This document shows positions 1 through 8,626 of a stretch of 64,000 nucleotides of DNA, in pieces. Origin of the DNA: Pseudalkalibacillus sp. SCS-8 (lineage in GTDB: Bacteria; Bacillota; Bacilli; Bacillales; Fictibacillaceae); the NCBI RefSeq assembly GCF_040126055.1, contig NZ_CP143541.1, positions 1,054,001 through 1,118,000 of the forward strand, read 5' to 3'. The notes beneath the pieces are model-generated. The model saw only the letters and a list, made by a program, of their open reading frames with translations, was not told the origin of the DNA and did not search any database. The translations under genes and the position numbers were made by a program. Numbering within the stretch: the first letter of the stretch is position 1; each line of letters begins with the position of its first letter.

Positions 1-873
1 ATCTTCAGGTTTTTTGTAGCTGGAGCATTGGTGGTTAGTTTGATTGTGAATTTTACATTGTTTTCTAAATTAGGGCACGTAGAGTATCAACTTAATTCAG
101 TCATTAATACACAACATGGCATTATGAGTGACGTAAATGATCAAACAAGTCATATCCAGAATGTATTGAACGATATAAAAGAGCAACAAAGTTGGATCAG
201 CCCAATCAGAATGGATGTAAATTCAACTGATATTAAAGGTGGTCAAGCAGAAGCGACATTTGAATGGCAAGTAAAAGAGCTTCAAAAGGATTCTGAGGTC
301 GTGTTTCATTATGCTGTTGGCGGGAGTGAGAATTTCACTTCGATTCCTGTAGAAAAAGCACAACAAGGGATGTTTCGAGTAAAGGTTCCTTTTGATGTTA
401 AAGTAGAACCAAAGTGGGACGTTGGAATCGTTGATAACTCCCAACAAGAGAAATCTAAAAAAGTGCTAGAAGAGGGATATCGTCAATCTACTCTTAAGTA
501 TTATGTATCTGTATCCTATAGTGACATGATGAAAAATAGCGAGATACAGAGCGAAAATATAGGCTATTTAGGGTCAAGATATTATGGTGATTTACATGCT
601 CATGTCTGGATAGAGGAGGAAACGTTCAACATTGAAATACTGAACCATGGCGTTCAGTCATCTCATGTGGTTGAAGAAGCATATCTTCTTAAGTATGAGG
701 ATAAGACTTTGTTAGGAAAAGAAGAAATTGAATTCGATGAATCGTACGATCCAGAGGATCCTAAGATGAGGAGGTTTCGATTGGATGGTGTAAAGCGATA
801 TGAAGACATGCGCATTGTCGTTCAGGTCGTATATAGTAATGGAGAAACCTTTGAAAAAGAAGTATATAAATAG
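1..873 (+). CDS. Membrane-anchored coiled-coil protein, 5' truncated, paralogue of the 2308 gene
   Basis: I do not recognise this family. The reading frame is open from base 1, so the true start lies upstream of the window; the internal TTG at 28 is not a convincing start. The visible part begins inside a hydrophobic segment (GALVVSLIVNF), followed by a short coiled-coil-like stretch (NSVINTQHGIMSDVNDQ) and a soluble beta-rich extracytoplasmic part. The gene at 2308-3225 matches it along its whole length (shared SPI.MDVN, ATFEWQVKELQKDSEVVFHY, YYVSVSY, YLLKYED, VQVVY.NG.TFEKE), so the two are close paralogues separated by one gene. Predicted topology is N-in with a large outside domain. Function unknown. 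Confidence 0.8.
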   Translation: MFRFFVAGALVVSLIVNFTLFSKLGHVEYQLNSVINTQHGIMSDVNDQTSHIQNVLNDIKEQQSWISPIRMDVNSTDIKGGQAEATFEWQVKELQKDSEVVFHYAVGGSENFTSIPVEKAQQGMFRVKVPFDVKVEPKWDVGIVDNSQQEKSKKVLEEGYRQSTLKYYVSVSYSDMMKNSEIQSENIGYLGSRYYGDLHAHVWIEEETFNIEILNHGVQSSHVVEEAYLLKYEDKTLLGKEEIEFDESYDPEDPKMRRFRLDGVKRYEDMRIVVQVVYSNGETFEKEVYK

Positions 874-896
874 ATGAATTATAGGGTGAACTTTTG

Positions 897-931
897 AAGC
901 AATGGTTGCAAACAAGAACCATTGCTTTTTT
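897..931 (+). terminator. Intrinsic terminator
   Basis: AAGCAATGGTT and AACCATTGCTT form a perfect 11-bp stem with a 9-base loop, followed by a T run. It lies 24 bases after the stop of the first gene. Confidence 0.85.
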
Positions 932-1035
932 CTGTAAATGCCTAGTTCAATAGAATCGTTTATCAACCTATCCCTTGTCATTCTGCTTCGTTTGTTTTCA
1001 TACTTAAAGAGACTAACATAGAACGAGGTGGAGAG

Positions 1036-2178
1036 ATGAAGTTTGGTAGTTTTGCAGGGAAAGTGGTAGCTGCTGGTGCAGCTGCTTTGATGGTTTTTGG
1101 ACAGGATGTCAGTGCGCATGGTGATGAGGCTTCTGTGGCTGAAGCGATCCAGGATCAGCTGGTAGGAAAGCAGATCATCTTTGGGGATTTACATAACCAC
1201 ACAGGTTATTCTCCGGATGGATCAGGGACTCCGAAGATGGCCTATGAGAGTGCCAAAATGAATGGACTTGATTTTATCGCGATTACGGAGCATTCCGAAG
1301 GGTTGAATCTGATTGCGAATGAAGAAGAGGGTGTGAATACGCCGCTTCCATACCGTACGGAGTGGGAGGACATCCAGTATCAAGCGGAGCAGATTTCCGA
1401 TGAATCGTTCACAGCAATCCGTGGATTCGAGTGGAGCGATCCGTATCAAGGGCATTTCAACGTCTGGTTCTCGAAGCATTATACCGATGTATTCCGTTCA
1501 CCTGGAACGCCATCGATGAAGCCGTTCTGGAATTGGTTCCAGACGGATACGAGCTTGCGTGGTGGGAGTGACGGGATCGGTGGCTTCAACCATCCAGGGC
1601 GTGAACCTGGTAAGCTGGATGATCTCGCTTATGTACCTGAAGTGGATGACCGTGTCGTTTCCATCGAGGTGTTCAACCGGGATGATATCTATGAATCTAC
1701 TTATGTGGAAGCGCTCGATAACGGCTGGCATGTCGGAGCCATCGGTGTATCAGACCACCACGGTGATAATTGGGGAGACCCGACGTTTGCACGTACCGGT
1801 ATCATTGCTGACGAAAACTCTCATGCGGCGGTAAGAGCGGCATTGGAAAAGCATCATGTCTATGCGACACAGGACTCGAACTACCAGATGGTGTTCACAG
1901 GGGACGGTCAGATGATGGGTGCTGAGCTCACGACTGATCAGCCTGTCCAGTTGAATGTCGTCGGTAATGACCCTGATGCGGGCGAGTCCATCGTCAAAGC
2001 TGAACTCGTAACGAACGGCGGACAAGTTGTTGATACGTATGAACCGACGACTGCAGGTCAGTCGTTCGAGTGGAGTACGACAACACCCGCAACAACCGAG
2101 GATGCATGGTACTTTGTCCGATTGACCCAAGCAGATGGCGAAATGATCTACTCAAGTCCGATTTGGGTGAAGAAATAG
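1036..2178 (+). CDS. Secreted PHP-type metal-dependent phosphoesterase (CehA/McbA-like)
   Basis: 380 aa. A signal peptide ends near residue 27 (AALMVFGQDVSAHG). The metal-binding motifs of the PHP superfamily are visible in order: GDLHNHTGYS (about residue 50), ITEHSE (about 82), EWSDPYQGHFNVW, GGFNHPGR (about 185) and GVSDHHGD (about 237). This arrangement fits the CehA/McbA branch of PHP metallohydrolases. The last 100 residues look like a beta-sandwich (QPVQLNVVGND). It should act outside the cell on a phosphoester or related ester; the substrate is not inferable. The ATG is preceded by a GAGGTGGAG site. It is a single-gene unit between two terminators and is flanked by two paralogous membrane proteins. 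Confidence 0.82.
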   Translation: MKFGSFAGKVVAAGAAALMVFGQDVSAHGDEASVAEAIQDQLVGKQIIFGDLHNHTGYSPDGSGTPKMAYESAKMNGLDFIAITEHSEGLNLIANEEEGVNTPLPYRTEWEDIQYQAEQISDESFTAIRGFEWSDPYQGHFNVWFSKHYTDVFRSPGTPSMKPFWNWFQTDTSLRGGSDGIGGFNHPGREPGKLDDLAYVPEVDDRVVSIEVFNRDDIYESTYVEALDNGWHVGAIGVSDHHGDNWGDPTFARTGIIADENSHAAVRAALEKHHVYATQDSNYQMVFTGDGQMMGAELTTDQPVQLNVVGNDPDAGESIVKAELVTNGGQVVDTYEPTTAGQSFEWSTTTPATTEDAWYFVRLTQADGEMIYSSPIWVKK

Positions 2179-2189
2179 CATAAAGCAGA

Positions 2190-2222
2190 AGAAGGCTGGA
2201 GCTGTCCAGCCTTCTTTTTTTA
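2190..2222 (+). terminator. Intrinsic terminator of the PHP gene
   Basis: AGAAGGCTGGA and TCCAGCCTTCT pair as an 11-bp stem over a 4-base loop and run into seven or more T residues, directly after the PHP gene. Confidence 0.88.
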
Positions 2223-2307
2223 GTTCCTAAATTAATTAACAGATGAAATATGGTAAACTATTAACAGGAAATTATTAGCAAATGTTATTTTAACCAGGGG
2301 GTAAAAG

Positions 2308-3225
2308 GTGAATAGGGAAAAACTGATGAACATATTTGTTGTTTTTGTAGTGGTCGCGTTGGTGGTTAGTTTGATTATGAATTTCCAATTGATTTCTAAA
2401 TTAGGGGATGTAGAGAATCAGCTTAATTCAGTTACAAACTGGCAACATAGACTTAAAAGCGACTTGGATGATCAAAGAGTACATATAGACCATGTGTTGG
2501 ATGATATCAGAGAGCAACAAAGCTGGATCTCACCGATAAAAATGGATGTAAATCCGAAGGACTTAGAAGATGGGAAAGCGGAAGCGACATTTGAATGGCA
2601 AGTGAAAGAGCTTCAAAAGGATTCAGAAGTGGTGTTCCATTATACATATGGTGATAACGAAGACTATACCTCTGTCCCTGTGAAAGAGACCCAACAGGGG
2701 ATGTTTCAAGTGGATGTTCCATTTGAGGTTAATGTAGAGCCTGAATGGTTTGTTCACATAACTGCAACGAGGAATTCTCAAGAAACGTCTAAAAAACAGA
2801 TGGAAGAACAATCAAAAAAGGAGATGGAAGAGAATTCGCTCAAGTATTATGTATCTGTATCTTATGGGGACTTGGTGAAAAGCAGTGAGGTACACACTGA
2901 GCATCTCGGGTATCTCGGAACAAACACATATGGTACATTCCAGACAAATCTCATGTTGGAGGACAAGACGTTTAGTGTAATCTTAGCGAATCAACATGCC
3001 GATCATTCTACATATGAAATTGAAAAGGTATATCTTCTCAAATATGAGGATGGCTCCTTGTTAGGAAAAGAGGAATTGAAAACGGATGAGCAGTACGATC
3101 GAAGAGATCCGATGATACATTCATTTCAAGTGAATCAAATTAAGCAATATGAAGAGATGCGACTCGTGATACAAGTTGTCTATAACAATGGAAAAACCTT
3201 TGAGAAGGAAATTTATCAATCATGA
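2308..3225 (+). CDS. Membrane-anchored coiled-coil protein, intact paralogue of the first gene
   Basis: 305 aa, starting at GTG 2308, which sits 6 bases after a GGGGG ribosome site. A single N-terminal membrane segment (residues about 8-27, FVVFVVVALVVSLIMNF) is followed by a predicted coiled coil (LGDVENQLNSV ... VLDDIREQQ) and an extracytoplasmic domain. It matches the truncated first gene over its full length; it has an extra Glu/Lys-rich insertion (KKQMEEQSKKEMEE) near residue 165. No catalytic motif or known domain was recognised. The pair look like a duplication with a PHP enzyme between the copies. Confidence 0.8.
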   Translation: MNREKLMNIFVVFVVVALVVSLIMNFQLISKLGDVENQLNSVTNWQHRLKSDLDDQRVHIDHVLDDIREQQSWISPIKMDVNPKDLEDGKAEATFEWQVKELQKDSEVVFHYTYGDNEDYTSVPVKETQQGMFQVDVPFEVNVEPEWFVHITATRNSQETSKKQMEEQSKKEMEENSLKYYVSVSYGDLVKSSEVHTEHLGYLGTNTYGTFQTNLMLEDKTFSVILANQHADHSTYEIEKVYLLKYEDGSLLGKEELKTDEQYDRRDPMIHSFQVNQIKQYEEMRLVIQVVYNNGKTFEKEIYQS

Positions 3226-3230
3226 ATGCA

Positions 3231-3264
3231 AAAGAAGGTTGGAATCGTCCAACCTTCTTTTTTT
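3231..3264. terminator. Bidirectional terminator between convergent genes
   Basis: AAAGAAGGTTGGA and TCCAACCTTCTTT pair perfectly (13 bp, 4-base loop), with T residues on one side and A residues on the other. It serves the plus-strand gene ending at 3225 and the minus-strand gene ending at 3264. Confidence 0.85.
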
Positions 3265-3974
3265 CAGCATAGGGCAAGGAAAATCTGCGGTGTATAGAAG
3301 AAGCATAGGTTGAAGGTCGGGTAACAGAATCCGATGGTGATGAAGAAGTTGACGAACGCGACCCAAGCCAGTGCAACGCCGATCCCACCGAATGGAGTGA
3401 GGTAGAAAATTAACGTCCATCTGCCCTGGCAGCCCCAGATTCCGTTGATTCGTCCATCTGTTTCATAAATATCTAAGTAGTCGATGTCAGGTCGCGTTTG
3501 ACCACCGAGCAGTGAATAAACTTGAGTCGCACTTTGCGGCTGCTGTCCAATTAATGCTTGAAGCTGGTTTTGTGGCATAGCCGATAAGGTCGTGAAAAGA
3601 TTGACCAAGTTCTGTGGTGGTCCGCTCGTCGGTTGGGATAACGTCGGTAGAATTTGTTGAACCTGCTGTTGCTGCTGAAGAGTCAGTTGACCGGGCAATA
3701 CGTTTGGTCCGGCTCCAGGAAGGCCACCAGGTCCCCCTGGGATACCTCCAATTCCCCCGGGTCCACCAGGAATGCCCGGAATCCCACCCATACCACCAGG
3801 TCCTCCTGGCATACCTGGGATTCCACCAGGCATGCCACCCATTCCAGGCCCACCCGGAATTCCACCAGGTAATCCGCCTAAGCCTCCTGGTAATCCCCCA
3901 AGGCCACCGATTCCGCCTGGTCCGCCAATTCCGAACGGTGGAAGCTGGCGTGCTTGGTATTGATTATGTTTCAT
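3264..3974 (-). CDS. Gly/Pro-rich collagen-like repeat protein with hydrophobic C-terminus
   Basis: About 236 aa. The start is ATG at 3974 (MKHNQYQARQ) with GGGGA nine bases upstream; the TTG at 3980 is too close to that site. Residues about 10-85 are an imperfect run of GGxPGG/GGIGG/GPGG triplets. Then comes a Gln-rich middle (LTLQQQQQVQQILP), a YDIYETDGRINGIWGCQGRW segment and a very hydrophobic, aromatic C-terminus (residues about 190-236). Such sequences occur in spore coat or exosporium surface proteins of Bacillaceae, but that role is only an inference here. It is a single gene with a shared terminator. Alternative: a cell-surface adhesin-like protein. Confidence 0.7.
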   Translation of the reverse strand: MKHNQYQARQLPPFGIGGPGGIGGLGGLPGGLGGLPGGIPGGPGMGGMPGGIPGMPGGPGGMGGIPGIPGGPGGIGGIPGGPGGLPGAGPNVLPGQLTLQQQQQVQQILPTLSQPTSGPPQNLVNLFTTLSAMPQNQLQALIGQQPQSATQVYSLLGGQTRPDIDYLDIYETDGRINGIWGCQGRWTLIFYLTPFGGIGVALAWVAFVNFFITIGFCYPTFNLCFFYTPQIFLALC

Positions 3975-4054
3975 AAACAATCCCCATTTCGATGTATGAT
4001 GTCATATGCCACTATATGCAGCCCAGGGGATTGTGTGTTGACTCATTGAGGGAG

Positions 4055-4462
4055 TTAACTTAATCCCTCCTTCAGTATCCTTCTGACTTCTACAAACTCA
4101 TTTCTATCTACTTGGTTATCAGGCTCTACCCAAGAAAAACCGTCATCTTTATAGCGGGGGAATACATGCATATGATAATGATCGACGTCTTTAAATAAAC
4201 CGTTGTTTTGCATGATGGTTATACCGTCACAGTTATACACGGATTCAAGACCTTCGGCGATCTTTTGAGCTGCAAGTATAACTTCTGTAAGGCTCTTCTC
4301 GTCTAAATCTGTAAACTCTCGATAATGGGTTTTTGAAGTAACCAACACATGACCTTTGTTAATTGGATATTTATCTAAAAAACAACAGACCCATTCGTTA
4401 TCATAAACTTTATAAGCATGCTCTCGTCCAGCAGTAATTTCACAGAAGAGACATGTATCCAC
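4055..4462 (-). CDS. HIT family hydrolase
   Basis: About 135 aa. It carries the histidine-triad signature DHYHMHVFPRY near residue 95, and an N-terminal CLFCEI that is usual for HIT proteins. HIT enzymes hydrolyse or transfer nucleotides (for example adenosine 5'-monophosphoramidate or dinucleoside polyphosphates). GTG at 4462 is chosen as start because AGGAGGG lies six bases upstream; the in-frame TTG at 4468 touches that site and is less likely. Single gene; the substrate is not determined. Confidence 0.88.
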   Translation of the reverse strand: MDTCLFCEITAGREHAYKVYDNEWVCCFLDKYPINKGHVLVTSKTHYREFTDLDEKSLTEVILAAQKIAEGLESVYNCDGITIMQNNGLFKDVDHYHMHVFPRYKDDGFSWVEPDNQVDRNEFVEVRRILKEGLS

Positions 4463-4589
4463 GTTCAACCCTCCTTACTTATTTGTATATATTTTCCTGA
4501 TTATAACATTGTAAAGTACCAAAAAAAGGACATTTCCTATTTAAGACGAATTTTTTAGCTATAACGATTTCGAGAGGAGATTGAACGGA

Positions 4590-5000
4590 ATGAAGATGCT
4601 GGAAGCTGTTCCTGCATTACCAGTGAGTGATATGGATACGAGTATCGCGTTTTACCGGGATACGCTCGGATTTACCCTTGTTCATGAAGAGGAGGGGTTT
4701 GCTGTTCTCGGATGGGACGAGGTGCAAGTCCATTTGTGGCATGCGTATGATGAAAAATGGCGGAGGGTGGACCGGCCTTCTCCAGTTGTAACAGGCGCTG
4801 AATCCTTCCTGGCGGGGACAGCAAGCTGCCGGATCGGATTGGATGGCGTGGACGATTTGTACGCTAAACTCGTGTCCCATGAAATTATCCATCCAAATGC
4901 CCCCCTCTCGGATCAACCGTGGGGAAGTCGTGAATTCGGAGTCCTTGATCCAGACAACAACCTGATCACGTTTTATGAGTGGCGAATATCTGAGCGTTAG
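4590..5000 (+). CDS. VOC-family (glyoxalase/bleomycin-resistance-like) protein
   Basis: 136 aa. The fold signature is clear: VPALPVSDMDTSIAFYRDTLGF at the N-terminus and GSREFGVLDPDNNLITFYE at the C-terminus. The layout is that of bleomycin-binding protein-like VOC members (an HxW near residue 50 and a terminal Glu). It could bind a drug or act as a dioxygenase-type enzyme; sequence alone does not decide. ATG 4590 has AGGAGA at a good distance; the upstream TTG at 4581 directly abuts that site and was rejected. The next gene follows after 21 bases and is probably cotranscribed. Confidence 0.8.
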   Translation: MKMLEAVPALPVSDMDTSIAFYRDTLGFTLVHEEEGFAVLGWDEVQVHLWHAYDEKWRRVDRPSPVVTGAESFLAGTASCRIGLDGVDDLYAKLVSHEIIHPNAPLSDQPWGSREFGVLDPDNNLITFYEWRISER

Positions 5001-5021
5001 TTCAATGGAGGGGGGAAGAGG

Positions 5022-5570
5022 ATGGCAACCTATATCGCTTTATTACGCGGCATTAATGTCGGGGGTCATAAAAAGGTGAAGATGGATCACTTGAAGGAGA
5101 TTTTCAAGTCGATGGATTTTGAGAATGTCCGGACATACATCCAGAGTGGCAATGTCATTTTTGAAGCAGAAAATCAAGATCTCCCTAATCTGAAGGGAAT
5201 GATTGAAACAGAGCTTGAGAAGGCGCTTGGATTTGCGGTGCCTGTTATCGTAAAAACGGCTGAAGAATGGCAGGCGGTGATGGAAGAGAGTCCGTTCGAT
5301 GTAACGAGATTAAAAGAGGATGAAAAGCTGCATGTGTCCTTTTTAGCTGAAGAGCCGATTGCTGAAGCGGTCCAGAACTTGATGGACGTTGAGAGTGACA
5401 TTGACGAATTCAAGCTTAATGGGAAAACCGCTTACGTCCTATGCCGAAAAGGCTACAAGAAAAGCGTATTCTCCAATACCTTCCTTGAAAAGAAGCTGAA
5501 AGTGGCAGCCACCACCCGAAACTGGAACTCCGTCATGAAAATTGCAGAACTTAGCAGAACCACTGTATAA
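5022..5570 (+). CDS. DUF1697 family protein
   Basis: 182 aa. The N-terminus MATYIALLRGINVGGHKKVKM with IQSGNVIFEA is characteristic of the DUF1697 (PF08002) family, widely distributed and of unknown biochemical function. The length equals the family norm. A strong GGAGGGGGG site precedes the ATG. It lies 21 bases after the VOC gene and 24 before a GNAT gene, suggesting a three-gene unit. Confidence 0.85.
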   Translation: MATYIALLRGINVGGHKKVKMDHLKEIFKSMDFENVRTYIQSGNVIFEAENQDLPNLKGMIETELEKALGFAVPVIVKTAEEWQAVMEESPFDVTRLKEDEKLHVSFLAEEPIAEAVQNLMDVESDIDEFKLNGKTAYVLCRKGYKKSVFSNTFLEKKLKVAATTRNWNSVMKIAELSRTTV

Positions 5571-5594
5571 CTTGAATCATTTTGAGGTGTAAAT

Positions 5595-6107
5595 ATGAAT
5601 GAAGAAATCGTTGTAGAAATAATTGATAAACTTAACTTAGAGGAGCTCGAACAGCTTTCGGAATTGCTGATTACAGTGGTCCATGATGGCGCTTCTATCG
5701 GTTTTTTACCGCCCATAGACGAAGAGGATGCGAAAAAGTATTTATACAGTGTAATCGAACCCACTAACTTGTTATTGGTGGCTAAAATAAAAAATGAAAT
5801 TGTTGGTAGCGTTCAATTGCAATTAGCTACGAAGCCAAACGCAACACACAGAAGTGAAGTTGCGAAATTGATGACCCATCCAAAACATCGACGTAAAGGA
5901 ATAGGGCTCTTACTCATGAATAAGGCAGAAGAGCTGGCAAGAGAACAAAATCGTTCATTAATGATTTTAGATACAAGAGAAGGTGATCCTTCAAACCTTC
6001 TTTATACTTCATTAAATTACACTGAAGCTGGTCGAATTCCAATGTATGCTAAGTCTGCTAATGGCGAGTTAGACACAACGGTTTACTACTACAAGTGTTT
6101 ACTTTAG
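5595..6107 (+). CDS. GNAT family N-acetyltransferase
   Basis: 170 aa. The acetyl-CoA binding motif A is seen as VAKLMTHPKHRRKGIGLLLM around residues 95-115, with a preceding beta strand (NEIVGSVQLQL) and a C-terminal LLYTSLNYTEAGRIP typical of GNATs. It should transfer an acetyl group to an amine of an unknown substrate. GAGGTG precedes the ATG. Last gene of the 4590-6107 unit, followed by a terminator shared with the converging gene. Confidence 0.85.
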   Translation: MNEEIVVEIIDKLNLEELEQLSELLITVVHDGASIGFLPPIDEEDAKKYLYSVIEPTNLLLVAKIKNEIVGSVQLQLATKPNATHRSEVAKLMTHPKHRRKGIGLLLMNKAEELAREQNRSLMILDTREGDPSNLLYTSLNYTEAGRIPMYAKSANGELDTTVYYYKCLL

Positions 6108-6134
6108 TAATAGATTAATATTGGTTAACAAAAA

Positions 6135-6162
6135 AGGAACATCTTCTAAGAAGACGTTCCTA
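6135..6162. terminator. Bidirectional terminator
   Basis: GGAAC.TCTTCT pairs with AGAAG.GTTCC (one mismatch), flanked by A residues on the left and T residues on the right, between convergent genes. Confidence 0.75.
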
Positions 6163-6171
6163 TTTTCGTAA

Positions 6172-7041
6172 TTATATTTTTTCTTTTCGATGAAGTTCGA
6201 ATCCGATTTCACTTAAGGCACTTTCAAGATTCGATTCGACCTGGAAATTATCCATGTCTACCTGAGAGCGAATGGCTTGCATGGCAATGTCAGGGCGAAT
6301 CCCGGTTACGATCGGATGAACACCGACCAAATCCATCAGATTTACGATTCGCATCAGATACGTCACGACTTCATCATTCATGTGTGTAATCCCAGATAAA
6401 TCAATTAAGATATGATCCAAGGATAGTCCCTGACTTTTGACTAAAGTCAGCTCCATGATCCTTTCCGCTCTGTTCATATCAATACTCCCAATGATAGGTA
6501 AAATCGCGACGCCCTTCGTAATCGGAACGAGCGGAGCAGACAAGTCTTCGATTTGCTTATTGGCCTCATCCAATTCCAATACGTAGGACAGTAATGAACT
6601 CATGGTTTGGAACATTCTCTTATGACGTTCTGATAATTGGAAAGGTTTCGTGTCCAATCCACAAATCGTCCCATAATTTCTACCATCTTCATAATAAATC
6701 GGGACACCTACAAAACTGCCACTTCCCAATTTCTCCGTAACTGCCAGATGTCTTGTTAACTCGCTTTGCGTAATATCAGGAATGATGAGTACGTCTTTCC
6801 CATGATCCACACTCACCTTACAATAGGTTTCTTCAAAAGGTAAGCTATCCCCTACAGATAATAACGTATCCTTTTCATTTACTACCTTAATGATTTCGTT
6901 CGTACATTTATCATTTTTCGCAATGAATAGCGTGTTAATGTCTAATAATTCACTTATTGAATGCAAAATATTTTCAGCAGCTTCATCGAAGTTTTTAGGT
7001 GTTCGGATTGTTTGGTGACTATAATCAGTTAAAGTGTTCAT
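6172..7041 (-). CDS. GAF-STAS regulator, RsbR-like
   Basis: About 289 aa starting at ATG 7041 (MNTLTDYSHQ) with AAGGGAG 7 bases upstream. Residues about 15-160 form a GAF domain (FVGVPIYYEDGRNYGTICGLD). Residues about 175-280 form a STAS domain (GVAILPIIGSIDMNRAERI, DLSGITHMNDEVV, GVHPIVTGIRPDIA). The C-terminal part matches the STAS layout of RsbR co-antagonists of the sigma-B stressosome. The first phosphorylatable threonine of RsbR (DITG) is here serine (DLSG) and the second site is within a similar GIRP segment. It probably senses a small molecule or redox cue. A sigma-B-like promoter lies upstream. Confidence 0.83.
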   Translation of the reverse strand: MNTLTDYSHQTIRTPKNFDEAAENILHSISELLDINTLFIAKNDKCTNEIIKVVNEKDTLLSVGDSLPFEETYCKVSVDHGKDVLIIPDITQSELTRHLAVTEKLGSGSFVGVPIYYEDGRNYGTICGLDTKPFQLSERHKRMFQTMSSLLSYVLELDEANKQIEDLSAPLVPITKGVAILPIIGSIDMNRAERIMELTLVKSQGLSLDHILIDLSGITHMNDEVVTYLMRIVNLMDLVGVHPIVTGIRPDIAMQAIRSQVDMDNFQVESNLESALSEIGFELHRKEKI

Positions 7042-7080
7042 CTTTAGCTCCCTTTTGAAAAAATGCAATACCGTAATGAA

Positions 7081-7106
7081 TTACCCTAATACTAAAGAAT
7101 TATAAC
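7081..7106 (-). promoter_or_regulatory. Possible sigma-B promoter of the GAF-STAS gene
   Basis: On the minus strand GTTATA, 14 bases, GGGTAA resembles the sigma-B consensus (GTTTAA, 12-15, GGGTAT), about 40 bases upstream of the start. The rest of the 7042-7372 gap is AT-rich and shows nothing else that I can name. Confidence 0.4.
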
Positions 7107-7372
7107 CTTTAAGTACAAAATAACCAGATTTAAGTATATCAGATTTAAAGAAAATGCAATTAATGAAAAATATGGATGAGAGCATAGGTGAATTTTCACT
7201 ACTGAATATGAACAAAGTTAATAGATGAAATTCCAAAGGATAACAAGGGAAAGGACAATAAAAATTGAAAGTATATGGATGTACTGAAATCTATAGATGT
7301 TAACTAGATGTTAACCGATCTTCTGTTAAACGTGTAGGGTGTTTATTTAATAATAGAGAGAAGGAATTTATT

Positions 7373-8002
7373 ATGTTGAGTGTTAAAACGAATACTGTCA
7401 AGGGTTATAAAATGAGGGATATTCCTTATACCATACTTAGAAATGAAGAGAGTTCTAAACGTTTGGCAATTCTATTACCTGGAGCAGGGTATACAGTTCA
7501 AGCGCCTCTCTTTCATTACTCGACTGGTATCTTTATAAATAAATCATCTGACGTATTGCACGTTAATTATCAATACAAAGGTTTATCTAATGAAGAAATC
7601 AATAAAGCAATAATATATGATGTGAACGCAGTCCTTGAGGATGTGTTATCGACACAAAATTATGAAACTTATTATGTTATTGCAAAATCTCTCGGAACGA
7701 TTGCAATGCGTTCAGTACTAGAAAGAGATGACTTTTTAAACGCTAAAGCGATCTGGCTGACACCTTTAATTCAAAGAGATGATGTATTGGATGCAATGGT
7801 AAGAAGTGAAAATAAGGGATTGTGTTACATCGGAGATAAGGACCCTTGTTACATAGAAGAGAGATATACTAAAGTACTAGAAAATAAAAATATAACATCA
7901 AAATTAATTGCAAATGTGGATCATAGTTTGCAATATGAAGATGATGCCGTTGGTTCTATCGATGTATTAAAGAGTGTAATGACAGATATTGAACAATTTT
8001 AA
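7373..8002 (+). CDS. Alpha/beta-hydrolase fold protein
   Basis: 209 aa. LAILLPGAGYTVQAP near residue 32 resembles the oxyanion-hole region, AKSLGT (about residue 111) the nucleophile elbow with Ser, GDKDPCY (about 161) the acidic residue, and NVDHSLQYED (about 185) the catalytic His. The order fits a small serine hydrolase of the alpha/beta family. The substrate is unknown. AGAGAAGGA precedes the ATG. Monocistronic as far as spacing shows. Confidence 0.72.
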   Translation: MLSVKTNTVKGYKMRDIPYTILRNEESSKRLAILLPGAGYTVQAPLFHYSTGIFINKSSDVLHVNYQYKGLSNEEINKAIIYDVNAVLEDVLSTQNYETYYVIAKSLGTIAMRSVLERDDFLNAKAIWLTPLIQRDDVLDAMVRSENKGLCYIGDKDPCYIEERYTKVLENKNITSKLIANVDHSLQYEDDAVGSIDVLKSVMTDIEQF

Positions 8003-8134
8003 TTAAGAAAGTGCTTTTCAAGGAAGACGTACTTATATCTAATAAATAATGGATCCTCCTTCAATTTAAGTCATTCTAATCTCTTTTCATATGTACCTCC
8101 TTTCGATATAGTACTAGTATCATAGGAGAGGAAG

Positions 8135-8593
8135 ATGGTTATGGATTGGGTGAAGAAAACCTTTCAAGAGCTGACGAAAGAGGAGTTATATACGATTCTG
8201 CAAAAGCGAGTAGACGTATTTGTGGTGGAACAGGAGTGTCCTTATCCAGAAGTGGACGGGCGAGATGAAGAGTGCTTACATATCTGGTCTGAATTTGATG
8301 GGGAGATGGCAGCGTATTGCCGGATCGTTCCACCCCTTCAAGAAGAAGACCATTATTCGATTGGCAGGGTCCTGATAACAAAAAAACACCGCAAACAGGG
8401 AATTGCCCGTGAAATGATGAATGTTGCAATTGACGTCTTGGTTCGGGAAATGGGTGTGAAGACGATAGCACTTCATGGCCAGGAGCACCTGCGTCACTTT
8501 TATGCTTCATTCGGATTTAAAGAAGTATCAGACGTATACTTGGAGGACGGGATTCCACATGTGGACATGCTGATGGAAGTGGAGGAACGGTAA
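8135..8593 (+). CDS. ElaA-like GNAT acetyltransferase
   Basis: 152 aa. The N-terminus (KRVDVFVVEQECPYPEVDGRD) is the signature of the ElaA subgroup of GNATs, and IGRVLITKKHRKQGIAREMM carries the acetyl-CoA binding motif. The substrate of ElaA proteins is not settled. Starts at ATG 8135 or at ATG 8141; AGGAGAGG upstream suits either. A further GNAT gene follows 33 bases downstream. Confidence 0.88.
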   Translation: MVMDWVKKTFQELTKEELYTILQKRVDVFVVEQECPYPEVDGRDEECLHIWSEFDGEMAAYCRIVPPLQEEDHYSIGRVLITKKHRKQGIAREMMNVAIDVLVREMGVKTIALHGQEHLRHFYASFGFKEVSDVYLEDGIPHVDMLMEVEER

Positions 8594-8626
8594 ATAAAAT
8601 TTGATTTAACAAAAGGGGTATGTCTT

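Noticed and set aside
3614..3976. Long open frames opposite the Gly/Pro-rich gene
   Set aside because: They arise from the low-complexity GGT/CCA repeats on the other strand and have no ribosome sites or sensible composition.
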